Of a stretch of 64,000 nucleotides of DNA, positions 7,462 through 15,640 are shown piece by piece; the stretch's first letter is position 1; each line of letters starts with the position of its first letter. Source of the DNA: Kumtagia yinganensis (GTDB taxonomy: Bacteria > Pseudomonadota > Alphaproteobacteria > Rhizobiales > Rhizobiaceae). Where the stretch lies: the NCBI RefSeq assembly GCF_040081985.1, contig NZ_JBEBMH010000006.1, forward strand, positions 186,001 through 250,000, read 5' to 3'. The notes beneath the pieces are model-generated. The model saw only the letters and a list, made by a program, of their open reading frames with translations. It did not search any database and was not told the DNA's origin. The translations under genes were made by a program, and so were the position numbers.

Positions 7462-9186
7462 TCAGCCCGTAAAACTCCGCATGTCGCCCCTCGTCGGGGG
7501 TGCATCGAAGAAGCGCTCGGTCTCCTCCGCCGAGGCGAGGCCGCTCGACATCTGGCCCTCGCGTATGCCGGAAGCGAGCAGCACGGAATTGCCGGTCGAC
7601 CGCGGAATACCGTCGGCGTTGACCGCCAACCCCAGCCCGTGACCGAGCCCGGCCAGCGCCCGCACGACCTTCGCGGCGTCCTCCTCCTCCATCTTCTCGA
7701 CGAAACGCCGGTCAATCTTGACCTTGTCGAAGCCAAATTCCTGGATGTGGTAGAGATTGGAATAACCTGTGCCGAAATTGTCCAACGCGATCCGCACACC
7801 GGCATCGCGCAAGGGCCCGAGCACGGACTTGGCGGCATCCAGATCCTGGACGATCAGGTTTTCGGCAACATCCATCTCCAGCCGCGACGGCGCGAAACCG
7901 GCAGTTTCGAGAACCCCGAGAATGCCCGCGGCAAGGTCGCGGTCGCGAACTTGCGAGGAAAGCAGGTCGATCGACAGCGTGACGTCCTTCGGCCATTGAC
8001 GGGCTGCCGCGCAGGACAGTTCCAGCACCCGCCGCGCCAACTTATGGATCAACCCCGTTTCCTCGGCAATCGGGATGAAGCGCTCCGGTGGAATCTCGGT
8101 GCCGTCGGCCGCCTTCCAACTCGGCACCGCCTCAAAACCCAGCACGCGGCCGGAGATGAGGTCGATGGACGGCCGGAAGCGCGGCCGGATCATATCCTTC
8201 TCGACCGCCGCGCGCAGGTCCCGCTCCATCCGGTCGCGCTCGCGCACGTAACGGTCCATCTCCTCCTCGAAGAAGCGGAAGCTGGAGCGCCGTTCGGCCT
8301 TGGCCCTGTAGAGGGCGAGATCGGCCTTGCGCAGTGCCTCCTCGCCGGTGTGGCCGTCAGCGGGCAGCAGCGCAATGCCGATGGCGGTGCCGACCTGGTG
8401 CAGTATCCCGCCGGTCATGACGGTCTCATTGAGGCTCTGGATAGCCCGTATGGCGATGTTCGCGGCTGCTTCCGGCCCGAGCAGGTGCTGGGCCAGCACG
8501 ACGAACTCATCCCCGCCGAGCCGGGCGACCAGATCGCCGTCGCGCACCGCGCGAAGCAGGCGATGCGCAACGATGGTCAGCACCTCGTCTCCGACATTGT
8601 GGCCGTAATTGTCGTTGATTTTCTTGAAGCCGTTGAGGTCGAGCAGCAGCACCGCGTGCGAGGACCCGGCGGCCGGCGGCGAGGCCACCGCCATCTTCAG
8701 CGCCTCGTCGAACTGGCGGCGGTTGGCCAATCCCGTCAGCGGATCCTGATAGGCGAGTTCGCGCGCCTGGCGCTCGGCCGCGATACGGCGGTCGATCTCG
8801 CGCTTCTGGTCATAGTAGCGGCGGATGGCGAAAACGAGCAGCCCGACGGCGAGCGTGGCGCCGATGAGCAGCATCTCGTTGAGTTCGATCTTCTCTTCCT
8901 GAAGGGAGGCTCCGCTCTCATTGGCGAAGATATCGACCTCGAGGGCGATATAGCCGAGCACAAACAGCACCGCGGCGATGACGCCGATATCCTGGATGCT
9001 GACCCTATGCCTCACGATGAAACTCCAAGTCCGTGATCCAAGAAGCCGGAACCTGTTTGCCCGGGGTAAAGCATTGGCCACGATGTCCAGGTCGGAAAGC
9101 GACGGAACGTCACCCTCGTCGGCGGGCCTGGCGTCTTTGCCTGCCAGGCGCACTTCAGCGGCATCTTCAGTCCGGTGTTGTTTCAA
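7462..9186 (-). CDS. Membrane GGDEF-EAL protein with degenerate EAL domain
   Basis: A 574-residue protein. The start was placed at TTG 9186 because GGGGGAGG lies six bases upstream and the preceding hydrolase ends at 9215. Two membrane spans (about 66-83 and 105-121) are followed by a GGDEF domain with intact RLGGDEF (224-228) and an inhibitory RDGD site five residues before it, so it should make cyclic di-GMP under product control. The C-terminal EAL domain is worn: EAV at 352-354 without the usual Arg, SIDLL for SINLS, LEMDV for LE(I/L)TE, and DNFGTG for DDFGTG. It probably does not cleave cyclic di-GMP and may bind it or only regulate. It likely shares a transcript with the hydrolase upstream. 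Confidence 0.88.
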   Translation of the reverse strand: MKQHRTEDAAEVRLAGKDARPADEGDVPSLSDLDIVANALPRANRFRLLGSRTWSFIVRHRVSIQDIGVIAAVLFVLGYIALEVDIFANESGASLQEEKIELNEMLLIGATLAVGLLVFAIRRYYDQKREIDRRIAAERQARELAYQDPLTGLANRRQFDEALKMAVASPPAAGSSHAVLLLDLNGFKKINDNYGHNVGDEVLTIVAHRLLRAVRDGDLVARLGGDEFVVLAQHLLGPEAAANIAIRAIQSLNETVMTGGILHQVGTAIGIALLPADGHTGEEALRKADLALYRAKAERRSSFRFFEEEMDRYVRERDRMERDLRAAVEKDMIRPRFRPSIDLISGRVLGFEAVPSWKAADGTEIPPERFIPIAEETGLIHKLARRVLELSCAAARQWPKDVTLSIDLLSSQVRDRDLAAGILGVLETAGFAPSRLEMDVAENLIVQDLDAAKSVLGPLRDAGVRIALDNFGTGYSNLYHIQEFGFDKVKIDRRFVEKMEEEDAAKVVRALAGLGHGLGLAVNADGIPRSTGNSVLLASGIREGQMSSGLASAEETERFFDAPPTRGDMRSFTG

Positions 9187-9214
9187 CGGCGCCTCCCCCG
9201 AGGAGCGCAAGGGC

Positions 9215-10177
9215 CTATACGAACGCCTTTTCGGCCATGCGGCGGATAAATGCCTCAACACGATCGGGCAAGGCGAATTGCGGCATATGCCCGACGCCTT
9301 CCAGCAATTCCAGTTCGAAATCCCTGATCCGCCCCGCCAGCGGCAGCGCATGGTCCTCGTGGCGGATGACCTGATCCGCCGTTCCGAACAGCACGCCGAC
9401 GGGCAAATCGAGTTCCTCCAGCCGCGCCTCATAGCGCGCGACTTCATGTTCCAGCGCGACGAAATCCATCACCGTCGCCTCAAAATGGCTAGGTCGAAGG
9501 CCGAGGATGCCACCACCCGCGATGATGTAATCCTGCGGCGCCGCCTGCGGGCCGAAGACGAAGGCCAGCGTCTGCGGCGCGCGTTTCATCGCCATCGGAA
9601 TCGCTGTGGTGTGGGCAAGCAGCCGGCGCTTCAACGGCGAACGGATGGAGAGCGCCGCAAACTGCGGCGGCGCGGCCGATTCCTGATGCGTCACCGGTGA
9701 CAGCAGAGCAAGCCCGCCGACCTTGCCGGGATGGTCGAGCGCCAGCGCCAGCGCAACGCCGCCACCCAGCGAATGGCCGACCACCAGCGGCCGCTCCAGC
9801 CCGATTTCGTCGATGAAGGCCGCGACGATCGCGGCCTGCTCGCCGAGCCTGCCGGTGGCGCCGCCGGCGCGCACCGAATAGCCCGAGCCGGGACGGTCCA
9901 ATGCGATCAGATGGAAATCGCCGGCCAGCCGCGAAAACAGCGTATGGCGAAAATGGTGCAACTGCCCGCCAAGCCCGTGCAGGAACAGGATCGGCCGCCC
10001 CTGCCCTGCCTCGACATAATGCAGGCGGTTGCCGGCGACCGTGACGAACCGGCCCCTGGCCGGCACACGCGTCTCGGCTTCCCGCGCCAGCCGGCGGGTG
10101 GCCAGAACGAAGAAGCCGAGCACGAGACAGGCCACCAGGAACACTATGGCCAGAAGCCAGCCGAGATATTGGGCCAT
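9215..10177 (-). CDS. Membrane-anchored alpha/beta hydrolase
   Basis: A 320-residue protein. An N-terminal span (WLLAIVFLVACLVLGFFVLA) anchors it to the membrane, followed by a standard alpha/beta hydrolase domain. It has an oxyanion motif FLHGLGG, the nucleophile elbow GHSLGGG with Ser, an acid in the FGTADQVI region and a catalytic His in EGVGHMPQ. A cap region rich in basic residues (SPLKRRLLAHTT) lies between. The substrate cannot be read from the sequence; esterase or lipase-like activity on a hydrophobic ester is likely. The GGDEF-EAL gene begins 28 bases downstream on the same strand, so the two are probably co-transcribed. Confidence 0.85.
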   Translation of the reverse strand: MAQYLGWLLAIVFLVACLVLGFFVLATRRLAREAETRVPARGRFVTVAGNRLHYVEAGQGRPILFLHGLGGQLHHFRHTLFSRLAGDFHLIALDRPGSGYSVRAGGATGRLGEQAAIVAAFIDEIGLERPLVVGHSLGGGVALALALDHPGKVGGLALLSPVTHQESAAPPQFAALSIRSPLKRRLLAHTTAIPMAMKRAPQTLAFVFGPQAAPQDYIIAGGGILGLRPSHFEATVMDFVALEHEVARYEARLEELDLPVGVLFGTADQVIRHEDHALPLAGRIRDFELELLEGVGHMPQFALPDRVEAFIRRMAEKAFV

Positions 10178-10400
10178 GCGCTCTCCGCCTTGCCGTCATG
10201 GATCGAAGCCGCTCAGGCGATAGCATGAGCAGCCGCCCGAACCAAATGAGAGGTGCCAGCTGTGATGCGTCGCCGCGCCGGATTACGCCAAGTTTCCGTC
10301 GATGAAATCTACTTCGTCTAATCAGGCAAAAACTGCGATTTAATACCCAGGGTTGAAACGGTATACTTTGTTGTTCAATAGAACCTGCGGGGAGGAAAGA

Positions 10401-11768
10401 ATGGCGACATTCGGCGTCTCGACGCTCGACACGGCATTTTCGATCGACATGCGCGATCTGGTCTACAGCCAGTTGCCGGTCTCGAAGGTCGGTCAAGACG
10501 GTTATGGCAGCGACTTCCTGAATCTTGGACATCCCGGTTTCCCCCACGGCACGCCGCCGCCCTTGTCGGGACATGCCTATGTCGAAGACTATCTACAGTT
10601 CGGCGGCTCGTTCACCTTCGACGAAGACGGGTCCGGAAACCTCGTCGACATCCATGGCGCCGTCACCAACTACTTCTACGAGATCTCGTCCGTCAGCGGC
10701 GTGGCCAGTTCGATCGAAATCGTGACCGTCTCCATCGACGATTTCGCGCTCGACATTTCGCAATTCCGAACGCTCGCCGACGAGCAACTGTCGGAACTGA
10801 TCTTTGCCGGCAACGACAGCATCTCCGGCGACAACGGTGCCGATACGCTTCTCGGCTTCGACGGCGACGACTTCATCACCGGCGAGGGCGACGCCGACGT
10901 GCTTTACGGCGGCGGCGGGTCGGACACGGCGAACTACGGCACCTCGCTGTCCGGCCTCTATGCCAGCCTCGCCAACCCGTCCATCAATACGGGCGATGCG
11001 AAGGGCGACCAGTATCATGACATCGAGAACCTCCGCGGCACCGACTTCGCCGACGCGCTGAACGGCGACAATGCGGTGAACGTCATCAGCGGCGACGACG
11101 GTGGCGATACACTGAAGGGCTATGGCGGCGGTGACGAGCTTCGCGGCGGCAGGGGCGACGACGTCCTGATCGGCGGCGCGGGGGCGGACAAGCTATCCGG
11201 CGATCTGGGAACTGACACCGCCTCCTATCTCGGCGCCACCGCAGGCGTCTACGCCAGCCTCGCCAACGCCGTGATCAACACTAATGACGCCAAGGGCGAC
11301 AGCTATCAGTCGGTCGAGAACCTCATTGGCACTGCCTATGCCGACAGGCTGAACGGCAATACGTTCGACAACGTCATCGACGGCGGCGCGGGCGACGACA
11401 TGATCAAGGGTTACGACGGCAACGACACGCTGATCGGCGGAGCCGGCAGTGACATCTTCATCTTCAACACGCCCCCGGACCGGGGCGGCAATGTCGATAC
11501 GATCGTCGATTTCAACCCGGCAGAGGACACGATTCAGCTCGACGACGCCGTCTTCTCGGGGATCTGGGCGGTGGGAACCTTGCAGGGCCTGATGTTCCGC
11601 GCCAACACGAGCGGCGGGGCGCAAGGGGCAACTGACCGTATCATCTACGAGACCGACACCGGAAGACTCTTCTATGACGCGGACGGTTTCTTCAGCGGTG
11701 TCGCGATCCACTTCGCGACGCTCTCGCCAAACCTGCCCCTGCAGAACGTGGACTTCGTCGTGATCTGA
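10401..11768 (+). CDS. RTX-type calcium-binding repeat protein
   Basis: A 455-residue protein from the ATG at 10401 behind GGGGAGG. Residues 1-130 form a beta-rich N-terminal region without known motif (DTAFSIDMRDLVYSQL). Then come beta-roll nonapeptides (GDNGADTLLGFDGDDF, GGRGDDVLIGGAG, GGAGDDMIKGYDGNDTL). Two copies of a 90-residue block with SLANPSINTGDAKGDQYHD / SLANAVINTNDAKGDSYQS show internal duplication. The C-terminal 110 residues (DFNPAEDTIQLDD, RIIYETDTGRLFYDADG, VDFVVI) match the other RTX proteins here and probably carry the type I secretion signal. No exporter is adjacent. Likely secreted; function unknown. Confidence 0.85.
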   Translation: MATFGVSTLDTAFSIDMRDLVYSQLPVSKVGQDGYGSDFLNLGHPGFPHGTPPPLSGHAYVEDYLQFGGSFTFDEDGSGNLVDIHGAVTNYFYEISSVSGVASSIEIVTVSIDDFALDISQFRTLADEQLSELIFAGNDSISGDNGADTLLGFDGDDFITGEGDADVLYGGGGSDTANYGTSLSGLYASLANPSINTGDAKGDQYHDIENLRGTDFADALNGDNAVNVISGDDGGDTLKGYGGGDELRGGRGDDVLIGGAGADKLSGDLGTDTASYLGATAGVYASLANAVINTNDAKGDSYQSVENLIGTAYADRLNGNTFDNVIDGGAGDDMIKGYDGNDTLIGGAGSDIFIFNTPPDRGGNVDTIVDFNPAEDTIQLDDAVFSGIWAVGTLQGLMFRANTSGGAQGATDRIIYETDTGRLFYDADGFFSGVAIHFATLSPNLPLQNVDFVVI

Positions 11769-11812
11769 AACCCGAGCCGCAAGCCTGAGATGGATTTCAC
11801 CGGATAGAAAAA

Positions 11813-11843
11813 CAGGGCGGAGGGCAATGTCCGCGCCGCCCTG
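11813..11843. terminator. Bidirectional terminator between RTX gene and wrbA
   Basis: CAGGGCGG at 11813-11820 pairs with CCGCCCTG at 11836-11843, with GAAAAA before and CTTTC after. It lies between two convergent genes, so it fits a shared intrinsic terminator. Confidence 0.65.
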
Positions 11844-11882
11844 CTTTCAGTCGAACCGTTCAACCGCCTCGAACCGGCGCGC

Positions 11883-12482
11883 TCAGCCGTGCAGCTTCGC
11901 TGCGATTTCCGCGACGCGCTTGCCCTGGAACTTCGCGCCTTCCAGTTCCTGGGCGGAAGGCTGGCGCGAGCCGTCGCTGTCGCTGGTCGTGGTCATGCCG
12001 TAGGGCGCGCCGCCGCGCACCACGTCGTTGCCCATCTGACCCTGATAGGCGTAAGACAGTGGCACGATGATCATGCCCTGGTGCTGCATGAAGACCTGGG
12101 CGTTGATCAGCGCAAGCTCGGCGCCGCCATGCTGGGTGGCGGTCGAGACCATCACCGATCCGACTTTGTTGACCAGCGCGCCTTTCATCCACAGCGGGCC
12201 GGTCTGGTCGATGAAGTTCTTGAGCTGCGCGGCCATCGAGCCGTAGCGGGTCGACGCGCCGAGGATGATGGCGTCGTAGTCGCCAAGCTCCAGCGGGTCG
12301 GCAATCGGCGCCTCCTGGTCCAGCTTGTAATAGGCGGCCTTCGCCACGGCTTCCGGAACCAGTTCGGGAACGCGCTTGACGGTCACGTCGGCGCCGGCCT
12401 CACGCGCGCCTTCCGCGGCAGCCTTCGCCATCTGCTCCATATGTCCCCAGCTCGAATAATAAAGCACCAGCACCTTGGCCAT
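11883..12482 (-). CDS. wrbA: NAD(P)H:quinone oxidoreductase, WrbA type
   Basis: A 199-residue flavodoxin-fold protein, the usual length for WrbA. The start at 12482 (MAKVLVLYYSSWGHMEQMA) follows GGAGAG. The N-terminal FMN-binding loop YSSWGHMEQMA, the middle loop ASTRYGSMAAQLKNFIDQTG, and the STATQHGGAE and PYGMTTTSDSDGSRQPS segments all match WrbA. The enzyme is a cytosolic FMN-dependent two-electron quinone reductase that limits redox cycling of quinones. It is convergent with the RTX gene and divergent from the CinA-N gene. Identification is firm. Confidence 0.95.
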   Translation of the reverse strand: MAKVLVLYYSSWGHMEQMAKAAAEGAREAGADVTVKRVPELVPEAVAKAAYYKLDQEAPIADPLELGDYDAIILGASTRYGSMAAQLKNFIDQTGPLWMKGALVNKVGSVMVSTATQHGGAELALINAQVFMQHQGMIIVPLSYAYQGQMGNDVVRGGAPYGMTTTSDSDGSRQPSAQELEGAKFQGKRVAEIAAKLHG

Positions 12483-12654
12483 CGTTCTCTCCATCAGAAA
12501 AATTCGTTGCGCGACTGTTCGCCGGTGAGAAGAATGGCGGTTTGCGGCGTTCATTGAAAGCGCGCCCAACGCCGACACATCGTTCACCGTTTTCACACCA
12601 TTGCCGGTTGCGCCGCGCCGCGCTATCTCGAAGCGGCAACATCCGGGGGTATCC

Positions 12655-13395
12655 ATGGCAGAAACCATCAGCGCGGCGATGCTGGTCATCGGCGATGAGA
12701 TTCTTTCGGGGCGCACTAAGGACCGCAACATCGGCCACCTCGCAGACATGCTGACGGCGGTCGGCATCGACCTCAAGGAGGTCCGCATCGTCGCCGATGA
12801 CGAGAATGACATCGCCGACGCCGTCAATGCGTTGCGCCGACGCTACGACTACGTCTTCACCACAGGCGGCATCGGTCCCACCCATGACGACATCACCGCG
12901 GATTCGATCTCGAAGGCCTTGGGCGTGCCTTGCGAGCATGACGCCAGGGCGATGAAATTGCTCGGCGAGCACTATGCGAAACGCGACATGGAATTCACGG
13001 AAGCGCGGCAGCGCATGGCCCGCATGCCGCGCGGCGCCGAACACATCGACAACCCGGTCTCGGTCGCGCCCGGCTTCCGCATCGAAAACGTGCACGCCAT
13101 GGCCGGCGTGCCGGCGATCTTCCAGGCGATGCTCGACAACATCGTGCCGACGCTGCGCACCGGCCAGAAACTCATTTCGGCAACCGTCCACTGCCCGGTC
13201 GGCGAAGGGGTGATCGGCGGGCCGCTCGGAGAGATTCAGAAGGCGCATCCCGATACGATCATCGGCTCCTACCCGAAATTTCGCGACGGCTCGTTCTGGA
13301 CCGAACTCGTGATACGATCCCGCTCGGCCGAAGCTCTGGAATCAGCGCGCGCCGAGGTGGAGGCTATGGTCAACAGGCTGGCCCCGGTGGAGTGA
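12655..13395 (+). CDS. CinA N-terminal / MoaB-like domain protein
   Basis: A 246-residue protein starting at the ATG at 12655 behind CGGGGG. It contains only the molybdopterin-binding-like domain of CinA: IGDEILSGRTKDRNI near the N-terminus, TTGGIGPTHDDITADSI in the middle and AGVPAIFQAML, with a small C-terminal alpha/beta part. The amidohydrolase (PncC) half of full CinA is absent, as is common in alphaproteobacteria. The related N-terminal domain of CinA has been linked to ADP-ribose pyrophosphatase activity, but activity here is not proven. It lies upstream of the UspA gene with a 90-base gap and may be co-transcribed with it. Confidence 0.85.
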   Translation: MAETISAAMLVIGDEILSGRTKDRNIGHLADMLTAVGIDLKEVRIVADDENDIADAVNALRRRYDYVFTTGGIGPTHDDITADSISKALGVPCEHDARAMKLLGEHYAKRDMEFTEARQRMARMPRGAEHIDNPVSVAPGFRIENVHAMAGVPAIFQAMLDNIVPTLRTGQKLISATVHCPVGEGVIGGPLGEIQKAHPDTIIGSYPKFRDGSFWTELVIRSRSAEALESARAEVEAMVNRLAPVE

Positions 13396-13484
13396 CAAAA
13401 CGGCCGGGACCGGAACCAGGACGGCAGGCGCAAAGTTTCTTTCAGGACCCGCCGGGCGGGACAAGCAGACCGAGGGAGCGTCAG

Positions 13485-14321
13485 ATGAGCTACAAGACGA
13501 TAGCCGTGATCCTTCAGAGCAAGGATGACGCCCAGCGCGTTCTCGATTGCGCCGTTCCGCTGGCGCAGGCGTGGGGCGCCCATATCGTCGGCATCCATGC
13601 CGAGCCGATCCCCGTCGCCTACAGCGCCGCCGTGGGTTTTCCCGATGTCGGCGTCATCGAGACCGCCACGGAAGCCGCGGCCGAGCGCACCAAGGAGGTC
13701 GAGGCCCTCTTCACAGAACGGATGAAGGCGGCCGACCAGAGTTTCGACTGGCACAGCCTGACGAGCTATTCGGGCGACAGCGCCTATGCGGGCGCCACCC
13801 TCTCGCGCGCGGCCGATCTGGTGATCGTCGCCCAGCGCAATCCGGAATGGGCCAGCGACGATGCCCCCAGCGTCGAAGGCGTACTTTATGAATCCGGACG
13901 CCCGGTGCTGGTCGTTCCCTATGCAGGGCCCTTGACGCGGTCCTTCAACCGCATCCTCGTCTCCTGGAACGGCAGCCGGGAGGCCGCCCGCGCCGTCTTC
14001 GATGCGCTGCCGCTTATTGCCGAGGCGGGCTGGACCGAGATCTTCGTCGTGGACCCGCCGGAGGATGAAGACGAGGCGGGCGCCAGTGCTTCGGCGCTCG
14101 CGGCGGCGCTGTCGCGCCACGGCGCGGAAGTCACCGTCGCGACGGAAGCATCCCGCGGGCGCGGCGTCGACGAGGTGATCCGCGACCGTGTGGCCGCGAC
14201 GGGCGCCGATTTGCTGGTGCTCGGTGCCTACAGCCACTCGTGGTTGCGCCAGATGCTGTTCGGTGGCGTAACCCGCAGCGTGCTGCACGCAATGCAGGTC
14301 CCCAGCTTCATGTCGCATTGA
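13485..14321 (+). CDS. Universal stress protein, tandem UspA domains
   Basis: A 278-residue protein from the ATG at 13485 (MSYKTIAVIL) after GAGGGAG. The length fits two fused Usp domains of about 140 residues. The C-terminal one is canonical: RILVSWNGSREAARAVFDA, then DLLVLGAYSHSWLRQMLFGG and VTRSVLH, which form the ATP-binding loop and end strand. The N-terminal half retains DLVIVAQR and RPVLVVPYAG but lacks a clear G-x2-G-x9-G(S/T) loop, so it may be the non-nucleotide-binding half. Such proteins support stress survival in the cytosol, and no more specific role can be read. Confidence 0.9.
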   Translation: MSYKTIAVILQSKDDAQRVLDCAVPLAQAWGAHIVGIHAEPIPVAYSAAVGFPDVGVIETATEAAAERTKEVEALFTERMKAADQSFDWHSLTSYSGDSAYAGATLSRAADLVIVAQRNPEWASDDAPSVEGVLYESGRPVLVVPYAGPLTRSFNRILVSWNGSREAARAVFDALPLIAEAGWTEIFVVDPPEDEDEAGASASALAAALSRHGAEVTVATEASRGRGVDEVIRDRVAATGADLLVLGAYSHSWLRQMLFGGVTRSVLHAMQVPSFMSH

Positions 14322-14421
14322 CCACGACAAAGGCTTGCCAAGGCGGGCGACTCACCGCTAATTCAACCCGCATTCCTCTTTCGTTTCGCGCGCGGACTGC
14401 GCGCATAGGAGTGCGTTTTCG

Positions 14422-14919
14422 ATGTCCCTGCCCGAAAAGGCCTTTCCCGTTTCGTGGGATCAGTTCCACCGCGATGCACGCGCGCTCGCCTGGCGGTTGG
14501 CCGGTGCGAACACGCAGTGGCGGGCGATCGTCTGCATCACGCGTGGCGGCCTCGTTCCGGCTGCGATCATTTCGCGCGAACTCGGCATCCGCGTCATCGA
14601 GACCGTCTCGGTCGCCTCCTATCACGACTACGCCTCGCAGGGGGAAATGACGATCCTCAAGGAGATCACGCCGGCCTTGCTGGAGAACGAAGGTCAGGGC
14701 GTGCTCATCATCGATGATCTCACCGACACCGGAAAAACCGCCGCCGTCGTCCGCGCCATGATGCCAAAGGCCCATTTCGCCACTATATACGCAAAGCCCA
14801 AGGGCCGGCCGTTGGTCGACACATTCGTGACTGAGGTGTCACAAGACACATGGATTTATTTTCCATGGGACATGGGTTTCACCTATCAGAAACCTATCGC
14901 GGACGATCATGTGGGTTGA
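14422..14919 (+). CDS. gpt: Xanthine phosphoribosyltransferase
   Basis: A 165-residue phosphoribosyltransferase, the usual size for Gpt, with ATG at 14422. The PRPP-binding loop is VLIIDDLTDTGKTAAVVRAM. The N-terminal CITRGGLVPAAIISRELGIR and C-terminal DTWIYFPWDMGF (purine-base hood with the WI.FPW pattern) are typical of Gpt. It salvages xanthine, and usually guanine, to nucleotides with PRPP in the cytosol. It stands as a separate unit after uspA and before the NUDIX gene. Confidence 0.93.
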   Translation: MSLPEKAFPVSWDQFHRDARALAWRLAGANTQWRAIVCITRGGLVPAAIISRELGIRVIETVSVASYHDYASQGEMTILKEITPALLENEGQGVLIIDDLTDTGKTAAVVRAMMPKAHFATIYAKPKGRPLVDTFVTEVSQDTWIYFPWDMGFTYQKPIADDHVG

Positions 14920-15051
14920 ACTTGTGGAAAAAGGGGCTTTCCCCGACTTTGGAAAGTGTATCGATTTCCACATTTTTTACTTTTCCTACGGAGAATTAAC
15001 CGTAATACTTATGAGACGGCAAATGAATCCCGGGCGGGAGCAGCACTGAAA

Positions 15052-15543
15052 ATGGTCATCGGGCACAGCCGGCGGAGCTATTTCGCCGACAGGGTGAGAC
15101 GCCTTCTCGGCGGCGCGCCCTGTCGTGTGCAAGTCGCGGCTTTGCCCTGGCGCAAGGGGCCGGACGGCGTCGAGATCATGCTGATCACCAGCCGCGACAC
15201 CGGCCGCTGGGTGTTGCCCAAGGGCTGGCCGGAAGGCAGCGAGGCGCTCTGGGACGCCGCCGCCCGCGAGGCATCGGAAGAAGCCGGCATTGACGGCGCG
15301 GTCGCGCATTCCGAGCTCGGCTGCTATTACTATGCCAAGCTGCAGCCTTCCGGCGCGGAGAAACGTTGCGAGGTGCATGTCTTCCCGATGGAGATCGATC
15401 AGGTGAAGGACAAATGGCCCGAGCGCAAGGAGCGCCAGCGCCAGTGGTTCTCGCCGTTGGAAGCCGCCAGGAGCGTGCGTGAGCAGGATCTCGCCGACCT
15501 GATCTCCAAATTCTCGTTGAATCCGAGACGTTCCGCCGCCTGA
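15052..15543 (+). CDS. NUDIX hydrolase
   Basis: A 163-residue protein; ATG at 15052 preceded by GGGAG about 12 bases away. The Nudix box is complete: G-WPEGS-E followed by seven residues and REASEEAGI, with the metal-binding glutamates in place. Residues before it (VQVAALPWRKGPDGVEIMLI, then GRWVLPKGWPEG) fit the family that hydrolyses diphosphoinositol- or dinucleotide-type substrates. The specific substrate cannot be told. The C-terminal part (KWPERKERQRQWFSPLEAA) is also typical of these rhizobial proteins. Confidence 0.88.
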   Translation: MVIGHSRRSYFADRVRRLLGGAPCRVQVAALPWRKGPDGVEIMLITSRDTGRWVLPKGWPEGSEALWDAAAREASEEAGIDGAVAHSELGCYYYAKLQPSGAEKRCEVHVFPMEIDQVKDKWPERKERQRQWFSPLEAARSVREQDLADLISKFSLNPRRSAA

Positions 15544-15640
15544 CCGGTCCGGGGACATTTTCCCGACATGGTTGTTCTCCCATCCTGATCGCCGAAGCTG
15601 CCCTGGCGGCTGATTCGATCGCCGTCCGGGACAAGGCGTA

